Positions 11,061 to 21,757 of a stretch of 64,000 bases of DNA are shown in pieces. This stretch comes from Sialis fuliginosa. Lineage: Eukaryota; Arthropoda; Insecta; Megaloptera; Sialidae. The stretch is taken from assembly GCA_961205875.1 (NCBI GenBank), contig OY540810.1, positions 15,624,001-15,688,000 on the forward strand. The letters are read 5' to 3'. A program made the translations under genes and the position numbers. Position 1 is the first letter of the stretch; each line of letters opens with the position of its first letter. Below the pieces are notes generated by a model. That model worked only from the letters and a program-made list of their open reading frames with translations, ran no database searches and had not been told where the DNA came from.

Positions 11061-11785
11061 CATTTGTATGTTTTATATGTTTGTAACTTGGGAACTAAGT
11101 ACATATATGTAGAAAAAATTATATAATAACAACAAAGGCATCAAAAATAATATTGTCCTCGAATTAGGCATAATAAGTCCATATGGAGGGATTGGTGATA
11201 ATTTAAGAAAGTAAAAAAGTTTAACACCCTCAAAATTCCTTCTTATCGGTTGCTTACGTCATAAAAAGAAGACATCCAGATTTTAGGGTATGCGTTGATG
11301 AGTAAATTAATTTTAGGTTTTTAATCTTTTTAATGATTGGTAAAAAAAATTTTCTCAATATGATTCATTTAAGGATTTGCATATAAAGTTAGTTTAGTCA
11401 AGCTAATGTTTCGACAGATGTTATTGTGTACATCTTCTGCATTTTTGGGGGAATGTCCCGTAAAAAAACCTTAACAATTATACACTATTATACAGTAATC
11501 GCACGGAAAAAAATAATTTGCAAAAAATAACATATGGTTTTAAAAAGAAGTAAAATAATCAAGGAAAATTGTCATATAGCCCTGTAAATTGATGGATAAA
11601 CTGCAAATATTACAACCTAAAATTATGTTATTACAGTTTATACATAATATAATATTCAAAGTGACCAAGAACAAAATTAGTTAGCAAAAAATACTAAATT
11701 ATTATTGAAAATATCCTATGGGCGACAGTTAAAAATTACGGGGCAAACAGTAAAAACATGTTTAGTAACACGTTGCCTAGCAATG

Positions 11786-11818
11786 TATATAAATAAACGC
11801 AAGTTAACTCTCGTCAGT
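11786..11818 (+). promoter_or_regulatory. TATA box plus initiator
   Basis: TATATAAATAAA starts at 11786 and TCAGT (the arthropod initiator) lies at 11814-11818, which places the presumed +1 A at 11816, 30 bases from the TATA start. This is canonical spacing. It is followed at once by a short leader ending in ATG|GTAAGT. In AT-rich DNA a TATA string alone means little; the spacing to TCAGT and the strong donor make it worth naming. Confidence 0.45.
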
Positions 11819-11861
11819 ACTGTGTTTTCAGTTTGCTTCTATAAGTAGAAAAACCAAACTA

Positions 11862-12229
11862 ATGGTAAGTTACAATACAATTAAAAAATTTATGTTAAAA
11901 TATACATAAAATATACATATGTATTTAGTTACAGATTCCTCACCACCAGTGCAACTATATATACAAGCAGTGAGGAGAGGGTGTGCGTATGTATCTGAGA
12001 GAGATTGATGTGACCATACTGTCCATTGCTGAATAAAGATGTGAAAGTATACATTATATTATATTCAATAATTTTATTGATTCATTGTTGTTGTTGTTGT
12101 CATTATTGTTTGGTCATAATCAATAATTACAGGTTTTCGCTTACTGTTCGAGATAGACAGGATAAAACTGTAATTATTATCGAAAATCCAATGAATTCTT
12201 ATACAAAATTACATACATTTTTTCTATAA
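11862..12229 (+). CDS. Candidate three-exon small peptide gene, 44 aa
   Basis: The model has a leader plus exon 1 at 11816-11864, ending at the start codon ATG (11862-11864) against GTAAGT. Exon 2 is 11935-11969 after TTACAG, with donor GTGAGG. Exon 3 is 12133-12229 after ATTACAG, with TAA at 12227-12229. The introns are 70 and 163 nt, usual for insects. The frame stays open across both joins and predicts 44 residues, starting MIPHHQCNYIYK and containing TVRDRQDKTVIIIENP. No signal peptide or known domain is visible. AATAAA follows the stop at 12231-12236. Without the second splice the frame stops at TGA (11971-11973), giving 13 codons. I do not recognise the product, and chance assembly of splice-like signals cannot be excluded. 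Confidence 0.3.
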
Positions 12230-12230
12230 A

Positions 12231-12236
12231 AATAAA
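12231..12236 (+). terminator. AATAAA polyadenylation signal
   Basis: AATAAA sits two bases after the stop of the 44-residue model. Another lies at about 12032, just beyond exon 2. Such hexamers are common in AT-rich DNA. Confidence 0.3.
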
Positions 12237-13204
12237 CAATATTCAAATTTTCAAATTTTCTATAACAATAATCGTAAACAAATCTTTCAAAAAGCAATTT
12301 GAAGCTTGTACTTCCTACTTTTTAATGTTTTCTCTCGATTTAAATTCAATTGATTTTTAGTAAAACTGCATAACATTTTCGTCAAGCTCTCATTCGATGG
12401 AAAAATCGTTGAATGTCAATTTGTTTTTTATATGACTTTTTTCTATCAGCTGAAAGCTTAACAAAATTTATTTTTATGTTTCGATTCAACTTTCAAAAAA
12501 AACTTCAAAATGTTTTTTTAATTTTTTTTAAATCGAATTCGATTTGAATTATGCCATTTTTTTACAGAACAAAAATCCCTCAAAATTTTAAACGAGTATA
12601 TTCTTAAACACTTGTAGCAATCATTTTGTTTAATTAATAGGTAGGTATATCTCTATTTCCGCTACACTATTATCACATCCTACTTAATAATTTCAATTCT
12701 AAATATTTACAATAGAACGGTTTATTATTTCATTATTGAACCAACACACACTTGCCATATAAACAATAAATATTAATACATAGTCATTACAGAGCATTCA
12801 TTTAATAACAATTAGCGGGACCACACAACGCCATCTAGTAATGCCGGTACTAACTACCCCAATGTATGTATTCGTATAAAACCTCACATCAAACAAATGA
12901 CACATGGTGAAACTGTTACACAAGAACCTACTCTAAAGAATAATCTCATTTCCCAGGTGTGCCCGCATACCAGAAAGCCAGAAAAATAATACTTAACACG
13001 TCCACCGCCGAAAGAACACCATTCTACTACGATCAAGCGCGTAACGGTCCTGCCATTTTTTTAGATATTTTGGTTTTAACCTCACATTTCTCGGACCGCT
13101 GGATTTTTATTCGAACACGTCATACCTGAAAGACCTTTTATTGATCAATCAAAATTTTACCCTAATCGGATGAATATTTAAAAAGATATTGCGTTTTGAA
13201 ATTC
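12237..13204. other. AT-rich spacer
   Basis: A GC-richer block at about 12805-13050 includes CAACGCCATCTAGTAATGCC and a stop-bounded frame of about 60 codons at 12955-13127 that I do not accept as coding. No TIRs were seen. Confidence 0.35.
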
Positions 13205-13460
13205 AGACGTGTGATCATCCGCAAGGTAGGATTGGTTGATACGCATTAGAACAGGTGATACAAGTGAGCTGTTTGAGTTAAAGCACGCTTAATTAATTAC
13301 TTTAAAAGCCTGCTTAATCCCTATTCGTCACCAACTTAGCTTTCATTAGTCAGCTTGACACGCCGCCATGCGGCCGAATCTGGAACTTGCACAAACTCTG
13401 GTTCGTAGCTTGCGTGAGCGAAGCATTTCTTGATTGTGTTTTAAGAATAGTGGTGATTTA
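13205..13460. promoter_or_regulatory. Apparently single-copy, GC-richer block
   Basis: The block has no similarity to the repeat families here and is less AT-rich. It includes CTTAATTAATTACTT, a homeodomain-type core, then CTTTCATTAGTCAGCTTGAC and GCCGCCATGCGGCCG. It has no open frame. A conserved regulatory element is possible; this is inference from composition alone. Confidence 0.2.
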
Positions 13461-13786
13461 TCTAACGCTGATTACTGTTGCTTTTTATGGTACGGTAGGT
13501 TGTAGTTAAAAATAGACGTGGATATCGTTTTTTAAATTAAATTAGGATGAAATTTATGTACCTACTTGATAATTTTTGTTTATCAATTAAACTTTCAGAT
13601 ATATTTTTATCCAATCAGTTTTGACGTAGAATTAATAATCGTAAAGCTATAAACAAAACACCAGTATATGACTAATATAGACCATTTTATTAAAAAATGA
13701 GTTTTAACCCTCAATCATCATACACCTAAATAAAGCATCATAAAAAGTTAAGCTAATATTAATCGATTTTGTACATATAACCGATC
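13461..13786. other. AT-rich spacer
   Basis: Nothing recognised. Confidence 0.35.
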
Positions 13787-14035
13787 TTCAATATTTCGCC
13801 GCCTATCACAGATAAAGACAAATATTTTCCCCAAAAATAATTCAAATCGGTGCATTTTTACAATAGTTATCGTTAACGAAAGAAAATATTACATCCAGAC
13901 ACACGCACAGCCGCCAAGCGGAAAACAACATTTCTTTAAGTTTTAAAGTTAGTACAATCAGAATCGGCTTTTATCTGAGACACAATTTTTCAATGATATT
14001 ACAATACTTCCATTACTTTCAGAACATGTAAGTAA
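13787..14035 (+). repeat. Dispersed repeat family D, copy 1
   Basis: Landmarks are AATAATTCAAATCGGTGCAT, AGTTATCGTTAACGAAAGAA, ACACACGCACAGCCGCC and a terminal ACAATACTTCCATTACTTTC..AGAACATG. Copies occur at 26262-26523, 27225-27415 and, as a reversed stub, 53157-53196. In intact copies the end folds as ACTTCCAT..ATGGAAGT. Confidence 0.75.
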
Positions 14036-14069
14036 AATGATATGCAGATTATCTAATTGTGATTTGTGA

Positions 14070-14815
14070 ACTTAGAGCCTATGCACACGACGTTTTTATA
14101 CAAGCAGACGACGCGCGTTTAACGAAACTAAAACGCGATACATTAGCAGCGTGTATACTAGGGTGTTTTTTTAATTTTTTTGGTCTCGCAGGCCTATGTT
14201 TAAGCTTTGGATCAAAAGTTAACTGTCCCAAAATTTCAGACTCATAGATCAAACTTATGGACGGCGCAAACCGAGTCTTTTTCCCATTTGATTAACATGG
14301 GAAAAATAACTTTTTTACTTATGCGTGAATATCTCGTTGAAAAATTTATGTATTTTAATTTCTTACAGCAGCATATCATAGAGAATCAAATTTCTTACAA
14401 AAAAGATCCCAAGTGCTCAATTCATAGATCCGCTATTTTTAAAGATATGTTCATTTAAACATTTTCATAAAAAGTAAAATCCAATTTTTATGATAATTTT
14501 TGAACAAACATTTTTTTAAATTTATTGGATTTATGAATTGAACACTTAATTCTCTACAAAATAATCCCTTGAGATATTTTCAAAAAAACATTTTTCAGTA
14601 ATTTTTCCCATGTTAATCAAATGGGACAAAGACGTCACAGGTTTGATCTGTGAGTCTGAAATTTTGGGACAGTTAACTTTTGATCCAAAGCTAAAACATA
14701 GGCCTGCGGGACCGAAAAAAAAGACCCTAGTGTATATGTTTGCACACAAACTTTTCAGCAGTGTTAACGGGCGTTCTTGTATAAAAAAAAAAAACGCCGT
14801 GGGATTAGGCCCTTA
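14070..14815. mobile_element. Fold-back element, family G (~745 bp)
   Basis: The left arm (GAGCCTATGCACACGACG, then TTTATACAAG, GGTCTCGCAGGCCTATGTTT, ACTGTCCCAAAATTTCAGAC, CCATTTGATTAACATGGG) is mirrored in reverse order to about 14815. Arms are about 230 bp around an AT-rich centre. The frames at 14059-14247 and 14546-14749 are the same peptide read from the two arms. A third arm segment lies at 15745-15815. No transposase. Confidence 0.75.
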
Positions 14816-15177
14816 TGGTTCCAAATTACAAAGAGTATTGTAGAATTATATCCAAATATGGATACAATCAAACACGTATCAGATTAAAAAATTAATCATG
14901 AAGTCTTTTTGACTTCTGAATCAGCCAATGAAGACTAAAGTCTTTAAATTATAATGAACTTGATTTATCTTTTTTTTTTTTGCTTTTTACATCAATTCGC
15001 GTAAATTATTTATTACTCCGCTATCTTTCTTAAAACTAAATGTAAAATATCCTAAGGCAAACGACTTCCACTTTTAAAATGAGTATTCATTTGTTACCAA
15101 ATGAAATACCATTAAATTTACCCAAAAAAATTATGTAACACATAACATTTTATACTTAACAAATAAAATATATGGAT
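14816..15177. other. AT-rich spacer
   Basis: AAGTCTTTTTGACTTC and AAGTCTTTAAATT near 14898-14945 form a weak internal repeat. No gene. Confidence 0.35.
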
Positions 15178-15317
15178 CTTGGATTTTGGGTGTAAGCCGC
15201 GTCGATTTGGTCATATTATCGGCCAACGTTTCGTCACACATTGCAGTGTACATCTTCAGGACTCTTCTAAAATTGCTTTTAGAAGAGTCCACCCAGAAGC
15301 CAAGATCCATATCAAGA
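15178..15317 (-). repeat. Family H hairpin repeat, possible Penelope-type end
   Basis: GGATCTTGGATT (15178) and GCCAAGATCC near 15310 bracket the unit. At its centre GGACTCTTCTAAAA-TTGC-TTTTAGAAGAGTCC (15259-15290) is a perfect 14 bp stem. On the minus strand the order CTGAAGA .. GACGAAAC .. GTTGG is reminiscent of sequences in the terminal repeats of Penelope-like elements, some of which carry hammerhead ribozymes. A second copy lies at 26995-27150. Confidence 0.45.
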
Positions 15318-15339
15318 TGACCGCGAAAGCCTCAAGACT

Positions 15340-15625
15340 TAAATAAAATATATGTTTAAAAATTGAGTTAAAAACTTAGTCACTACCTATGATATAATTG
15401 AAACACGTGTAACTCTAAACTTTCACAATTTTGGTAACTAGGGGATTTGTATTCCATATGTAAATGCAATGAACACTGATGAATATAAAAATCGATTTTA
15501 AAAATATTCTTCATTCAAAAATATCTCCGAAAAAAATTCATGTCAAAATATTAAAAATTGATGGAGATATACTACCTAGTAAGTAAAAAATTCTAATTTT
15601 TAATAAATAAATCACGTTTTTTTCG
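15340..15625 (+). repeat. Split repeat, first part (family K)
   Basis: This segment (landmarks CACTACCTATGATATAATTG, GAAACACGTGTAA, CATTCAAAAATATCTCCGAA, TTCATGTCAAAATATT) matches 18640-18912 in the same orientation. Its continuation in the other copy appears here only at 16898-17045, so about 1.25 kb of other DNA separates the two parts. Confidence 0.7.
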
Positions 15626-15639
15626 AAACGACTTTTTTC

Positions 15640-15980
15640 AAACTAGTCCAAGTGAAAACTCGAACACGTTCGTTTTTTTATTTTTTTAAGGGGGAACGTA
15701 TGAGTAGACGGCGGAAAAAAAAGACTCGATTTGCGCCGTTCACAGGTTTGATCTATGATTCTGAAATTTTAGGACAATTAATTTTTGATCCAAAGCTAAA
15801 ACATAGAGGCCAATGGGACCGAAAAAATAAAAATAAAAAATAAATAAAAAAACACCCTAATATGTACCTACTTTAGAGTTTAGAATAAATTATGAAGTCG
15901 AACAAATAGTTTTTGAGATAATAATTCCCGAAATTCACCTATTTTTTCCGCCGTCTACTTATATGTTCTTCCTTAACAAA
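15640..15980. mobile_element. Small TIR element containing a family G arm
   Basis: GGGGGAACGTATGAGTAGAC then GGCGGAAAAAA at about 15690-15720 is mirrored by TTTTTTCCGCCGTCTACTTA then TATGTTCTTCC at about 15943-15972. Between them is GTTCACAGGTTTGATCTATG and TTTGATCCAAAGCTAAAACA, the arm of family G. Either G and this element are relatives or one inserted in the other. Confidence 0.6.
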
Positions 15981-16439
15981 AGTTTTCGTACTCGCAGTGG
16001 CTAAGTCTTAATGTAGCCGTTTTTTTTAAATTTTGTAAATTACCTTTTTTAAACAAAAAAATATCAAAAAAAAATTTTTTTTTAATTTAAAGTGCCGTCA
16101 TTTTGTCAAAAACCAATTTAAAAAAAAAACTCAACTTTATCGATAGCTATGCTCTCCAGATTAAGAAAATTATTATGCGAATACATTTTTTTTTGGACCA
16201 CCATAATATATTTTGTAGTTTGGTAATTTTTAACTTTTAAAAAAAAAGTGTAATATTAATATCATATCTTCCACTGAATCTTAAAATAATTAATTAAATA
16301 ATTTTTTTTTAAATGCAAAAATCAGCAATCATAGTGATGTTTTCTCTTAAAACTATCTTGTTTTTAGTTAGACAAACAAACCAAATCAAACGACCAAGTT
16401 AAGCAAAGTAAAAATAAATAAAATATTCATTAAAGCATG
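15981..16439. other. AT-rich, homopolymer-rich spacer
   Basis: Runs of A and T dominate. No coding frame or TIR. Confidence 0.4.
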
Positions 16440-16870
16440 AACGAGACAGTTCAACATGACCGAATTACAATTGAATTAATCCCAGCATACACGCAAATCA
16501 AAACATTAATTCTCAAAGTCACCCTTAATAGTTGGGAACACATTTCGTAGCAGGCCTGAAACTGAAAGAAGGGGGGGTAAACATTGTGTCGTACTAAAAC
16601 AACAAAAGACAAGCCAAAGCAGAATGACACATTGTACGAATTCCGCCGTTTATCTGAAGGCCGATGATATTTTGCACAGAGTTAAGATATCCAGTGTGCG
16701 ATGGCTGTTTGAAACTCTTCGGCGCGAACTCATCCGGACGAACGATAAAAGTTTATGTGGGGCAAACTGTGTAATGAGATGTTAGTCATGGTGTCACTTG
16801 TCTCGTCTGTCAAATAGATACGTATCAATCATAGAAGATATGGGATGTATGTTAGAAAAGCACTCACGTA
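16440..16870. promoter_or_regulatory. Apparently single-copy, GC-richer block
   Basis: This is about 430 bp of complex sequence with no match to local repeats and no frame. It includes GAATTACAATTGAATTAATC, CACCCTTAATAGTTGGGAAC and GCGATGGCTGTTTGAAACTC. Composition suggests constraint, as in a distal regulatory element. This is inference only. Confidence 0.2.
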
Positions 16871-16897
16871 TTAAAAATGTATTCTTTTCTACATAGA

Positions 16898-17045
16898 AAA
16901 TAAAGTCCCTGGTCGGCACAAGACTTTTTTTATACATCATGAATTCATGATATAGAAGAAATTACATAAGTAAACACTTTCTGTTAAGAAATTTAATAGA
17001 AACTACATTACGTTAATTGTTGATTTTGTTAATATTTGAGATATA
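16898..17045 (+). repeat. Split repeat, second part (family K)
   Basis: CCTGGTCGGCACAAGACTTT through ACATTACGTTAATTGTTG matches 18949-19085, where it directly follows the first part. Confidence 0.7.
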
Positions 17046-18639
17046 TTTTAATTCTAAAAAAAGTAAATGAAACCAAACATTAAAAAAGAGAAAAAAATAA
17101 ATAAATATTAAAAATAATAATAATAATAATAAAAAATAACAATAAAGTATAAAAACTGTCTAAAAAGTTCAAGAGGAGCTAGAAGACAAAAATAATTTAT
17201 AAAACAAAAAAAAAATATTTTAATTCCATTCTGTGTGTATTCAATACGTGTAATTCCGTTAAAATCTTTTCATAATCACTTATACTTTCTTATACAGTAC
17301 ATTTTATGTATGAACAAAAAAGTAATAAAAAAATGGTTAAAACTGAGATTTTTGAAATAACAAATGTTTATTTTTTTCTATAAAATACGAATATGTAAAA
17401 AATAAATAGGTTGATATTTGAAAAAATATAGTTATCCTCAAAATGAACTTAAATCCTTTACTGAAGATCAAAAATTCTGCCTCCATTGATTTTTCTTCTC
17501 TTAACCCTGAAACTTTTGTACCAAACATTTTTCCTGAAAACCTTAATTTTCGAGATATTTGCTTGTTTCAATTTAAATAGACTACCTGGTATATTGTCGG
17601 ACGAAAATTATAAATTATCTGTCTTTAACAATATTTCGAAAACGATATTTTCTCTTGCATCATATAAACTTTTTTATGTGCATAGATTGAGTGAATACCT
17701 ATTTTTTTATTTTTTAAGGAAGTGTTCTAGCCAAGAAATTTGAAAATATCGATTTTCGTTTGCATTTTATGAATGAATAAGGTTTCCCAAAATTGACGAA
17801 GTTTGAAGGAAATGTATAGCATTGAATAGCCAGGTATATGTAAACTTTGAACGCGTTTTTCTCGAAACTATGCTTATGAAATTGGCTTCCTTAATATCTC
17901 AGGATCACTTAACCGATTGACTTCAAGGCTGTATACCTTCAGTACACATGTCATTACCAATGGTAGCATAATTAAGTAAAACAAATTTTTATTTTTAAAA
18001 ATGCCACCATATAGTTGTATTGGCATTGTTCAAGAGAACTGTCAGATAGGTTTGAAACCTCATTTGAAAGTGCTTGCTAGCTAGTAAATTTTGCTAGTGC
18101 GTTTATAATACCGGAGATAAGTAAGCCTTTACATGACACAAGACTAAGAAAAGCCTCGTCAGCCCTTAAAAGAAAAATCTCCACAATTTAAACAGACACC
18201 CAACTATACAATACCGTGATACCACTGTACATTATTCCATTGACGATTGAATGCAAACTAGGGCAAGTTTAAAATGAACGAAAGTGATGGAACGTCAAAG
18301 TATAACAACAAATTAATCATAGGGGTAGCAGATCGTCGATGCCAAAGTACATCCCCGACACACACCCACCCACCCCCACTCGCGCGCAGTTGTTGATGAT
18401 GGATGTGAGGAAGACAGAATTATTGTTATGTATGTATTTATATTGTATATATTCCACTAACTACTGACATTTTTTTACGAATTTAGCCAAATAATTGATT
18501 GTGTAATTGTGTAATATTATGTTTAAAGGATACCGTACTATTCCTATATAAACTGAGTCCACAAAAGAAGATTTAAAAAATTCACTTTTTTCACAAATAG
18601 GACTTTCCAAGAATTTTTACTCGGAAACCATGTTACAAT
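17046..18639. other. AT-rich spacer with minor repeats
   Basis: Holds an (AAT)n run at about 17113-17137, a block at 18030-18115 that recurs near 31147-31230 (CATTTGAAAGTGCTTG.. TTTATAATACCGGA), and a C-rich run CACCCACCCACCCCCACTCG near 18364. The frames at 17337-17528 and 17486-17743 overlap in opposite directions and look like chance. Confidence 0.4.
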
Positions 18640-19085
18640 AAAATATAATGTTTAAAAATTTAGTTAAAATCTGAAGTCACTACCTGTGATGCCATTGAAA
18701 CACGTGTAAGTCTAAACTTTTGCAGTTTTTATGACTAGAGGATTTGTATTTCATATGTTATTGCAATGACTTAAAGGGAAACCACTATGATGGGTAAAAA
18801 AATCGATTTAAAAAATATTTCATTCAAAAATATCTCCAAAAAAATTCATGTCAAAATATTAAAAATTGACGACCTAGTGAGTAAAAAAATTTAATTTTTA
18901 ATAAATAACTATGTATTTTACAATACTGCGTTAAAAAATAAACTACCCTGGTCGGCACAAGACTTTTTTATACATCGCGATACAGAAGAAATTACATAAG
19001 TTAAGATTTTCTGCTAAGAAATTGAATATGTAAAAACTACATTACATTAATTGTTATTTTTGTTAATGTTTGAGATATAATTTAT
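18640..19085 (+). repeat. Family K, uninterrupted copy
   Basis: About 445 bp in which both parts of the split repeat are nearly contiguous. Only about 35 bp (18913-18948) lies between them. It shows the original order and so dates the intervening 1.25 kb in the other copy as later insertions. Confidence 0.7.
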
Positions 19086-20178
19086 TTCTATTTTGTGATT
19101 TTATTTCAAACGTTTTTAATATAAATCGTTACAATAATTTTTCTATTTATATTTTGTATACCTATATTATGTAATGACTTCTTATATTATAGCTAACAAT
19201 ATACATATATGCATGTTCATTTACATATTAAAAGTGTTAAATCATTCTACAAGTGCTATAATGATTAACTATTATGTATATTAATTAACATACATATACA
19301 TATGAATACAAACAGTTAATATTCATTAGAATCTATTACAAATGGGAATATGCACTTAAAATAGGAAATAGTTACATGTAATATACTATGTAAATAATAT
19401 ACAATTATTGAAATATTAACTACCAACTGAATTGCATTCGCTTTTTATCAACAGTCATGTAATTTATAAAATCTATAACGATTTTTACTATTAATCTCAA
19501 GTAATCTTTTTACGTACAGATTAGAGCGAATTTTTATTTTAATAGAAGAATAGTTTGCCTACTTTTTAAAATTTAAAATATTTTTAAATTTTTTCCTCCT
19601 TTCGTTAAGGGAGTCTTCTACAAATCACGCCGTTTTTGGTTCTGTTTTTTGAGGATGAGTCGTAGGAAAATCAATGATGTGAATTAGATGCGGTTTTCTG
19701 GGTTTACGATATTTTTTCTTATACTTTTAACAGGTTTTTTCAAATTTTTATTATTTGTGGTTTGACCCCTGTTCGACCAAGAAAGCACCCCTTCGGAAAA
19801 TTTCATATCAAACGGTTGGCACGATTCAGCTAATGCAAGTCATTTAAAACAAAAAATCGAAAAACACGAGGAGTTCCGAAAATTAAAAAATTTCATAGAA
19901 TAGTCGACATTTAAATTTTTTGAGATATCATGTCAACCAGTTGCAAAATCACAACTTTTGGAAAATCGCATTTAAAGATGTTCATGAAAATCTGAAAGTC
20001 TTAAAGCAAGTTTAGACGCTCTCGGACATCCCGAACTATTGAGTATTTCGTTAAATCCTTTCAAGGGTATATTCCTGACATGTTCTACATTAGAAAAATG
20101 CAAATAAAATGATTTTTTGAAACCACATTTGTAGAAGAACTCATTAAGGCAAAAATTAAAAAAACATCCCTTCATTAA
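19086..20178. other. AT-rich spacer
   Basis: ATG/CAT-rich tracts near 19200-19310. The frame at 19972-20175 (-) shows no coding character. Confidence 0.4.
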
Positions 20179-20263
20179 AAGAAGACACGGAACAAGAGGT
20201 TTAAGGAAAGAGAGAGGAGGTTAACCTCTCCCCTTCCCTAAACCTCTTGTTCCATTTCTTCTA
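20179..20263. repeat. Near-perfect 85 bp palindrome
   Basis: GGAACAAGAGGTTTAAGGAA (20189) is answered by CTTCCCTAAACCTCTTGTTC (ending about 20252), with an inner AGGAGGTTAACCTCTCC palindrome. The arms extend outwards as AAGAAGA/TCTTCT. It could form a cruciform or a long RNA hairpin. Confidence 0.8.
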
Positions 20264-20298
20264 GAAATATGAAGAAAATATCAATGTCACTGAAATTA

Positions 20299-21022
20299 TC
20301 TATATATAACGTGTCTCTGTCTGTCTGTGTGTCTGTCTGTTCGTTAGTGCGCTTATCACTCGAGAACCACTTATCCGATTTACGTGTTTTTATTTTTAAT
20401 TCATAGGTATGTTCTCTGACCAGGTTATAGGCTATATTTTGTTACGATAGGTAACATAACAACTAAGCAATGACGATAAATCAAGTCGTAAAAAAATTTG
20501 AATGGTTTATTCAATATTGAACAAAATAATGTATTAAAGAATTGTGTAGAATCAAAAGATCTACAATAAAGTCCGCGGTACCATATGTCTAACTTTTATA
20601 TTTAAGCCACAATGACTACTTTTATGTTATAAAGAAAATTTAAAATATTTGGGTTCTGTTTACGTGGACTTATGACCTACAAAACATTAATCCTTATCGA
20701 AATAAATGATTTCATCGTCATAATTACTTAATGTAGATATAATTTTCCCATTACAGCATTCAATTTGGTCATATAGTTTAGAAAATATCGAAATATATAT
20801 ACGGGAACATATTATTCGCGCGATTGCGACCCGTGTCGCGGCGTGAGGTGAGGAAGGAGGGGGCATGCCGAGTAGACGCAAGGCAGAGGGAATAATCACA
20901 GCCGGTATTCTCTTGATTGTCAATTGTTATTTTGTTTTCAATAATTTTTCAACTATATATTTTTTAAATCCTAAACAATAATTCCGTAGTCCACGCGAGC
21001 GAAGCCGCGTGGGCCCAGCTAG
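20299..21022 (+). mobile_element. Helitron family A, non-autonomous, 724 bp
   Basis: The 5' end is A|TCTATATATAACGTG and the 3' end is CCACGCG-AGCGAAGC-CGCGTGG, then GCCCAGCTAG|T. TC start, a GC-rich hairpin just before CTAG, no inverted ends and insertion between A and T match the Helitron rolling-circle signature. It aligns over most of its length with 58624-59496 and with the reversed copy 32308-32900. There is no Rep/helicase frame; the frame at 20687-20923 is a read-through. Confidence 0.85.
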
Positions 21023-21039
21023 TATTTTATAATGAGCAC

Positions 21040-21445
21040 TCCATTAACGATCATTACAAAAGTTACATAATAGTAAGCATCGGGTCAAATAAGTTATGAC
21101 GCCCATAGAGGATATAAATATATATGGATATCTATCGATGACGAGTCGTGAACAGTCAATCCTTTGTTTGTCATAGATAGTCATAACAACGAATCCTTTA
21201 TCAAAACAGGACGCAGCCTACATGACCGGACGCACGAGCAGCAAAACAGACCATATTTAGAATTGTAATAAAGATAAGAATTAGTATAAATACGTTTGTA
21301 AGATCTTTGTATAAACACATTTGCTTTGTATATTAAACAGTAAACATATATAGTATTTGTCAATTGTAATTATTTTTAAAAACTCTGTTTCCTGGAACCC
21401 AAACATAACTAATATGATAATGTTATAACAGGTGCAGGTTATTAA
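21040..21445 (+). other. Possible solo LTR-like sequence
   Basis: A TATA-like ATATAAATATATATGG at 21113, a GACGAGTCGTGAACAGTC segment about 25-40 bases on, and AATAAAG at about 21269 give a promoter/polyadenylation order like an LTR. No TG..CA ends or target duplication could be fixed and no gag/pol is present. The frame at 21181-21363 (-) is probably incidental. Confidence 0.25.
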
Positions 21446-21697
21446 TAAATAAATTCATTAGTTATGAACTGTCTGAAGTTATATCTAATCATAACTAGTG
21501 GTTGTGCTGTGAAGCCTGCAGGGCTTCGATACTACCTCTGTGTTTTGTGTACCTCTATTATATCCAGTTTTAAACATGGAATTGTCAGATATCACATGAA
21601 GATATTCTGCCGCAAAATATGTTCATTATTATTACACTAGAACAGAAGGGTAGTTACCGTAACAAAAATAGTTAAATCGAACTCAAAATACAGGATA

Positions 21698-21757
21698 TTG
21701 CACACCCCAAGCAGGTTCTGCTTGGAATTGCACACCCCAAGCAGGCTCTGCTTGGAA
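21698..21757. repeat. Tandem duplication of a 30 bp hairpin unit
   Basis: Two units of TTGCACACCCCAAGCAGG plus TTCTGCTTGGAA differ at one position. Each contains the stem CCAAGCAG/CTGCTTGG. A related CACCCCAAGCACGC occurs near 39565 with a similar downstream tail. Confidence 0.8.

Noticed and set aside
12955-13127. Stop-bounded frame of about 60 codons containing GVPAYQKARKIILNTSTAER
   Set aside because: It looks protein-like for a short stretch but lacks a start or good splice sites, and GC-richer single-copy DNA often leaves chance frames.
21040-21445. Complete LTR retrotransposon
   Set aside because: Promoter and polyadenylation-like order only; no second LTR, primer-binding site, gag or pol nearby, so kept as a low-confidence solo LTR-like entry.
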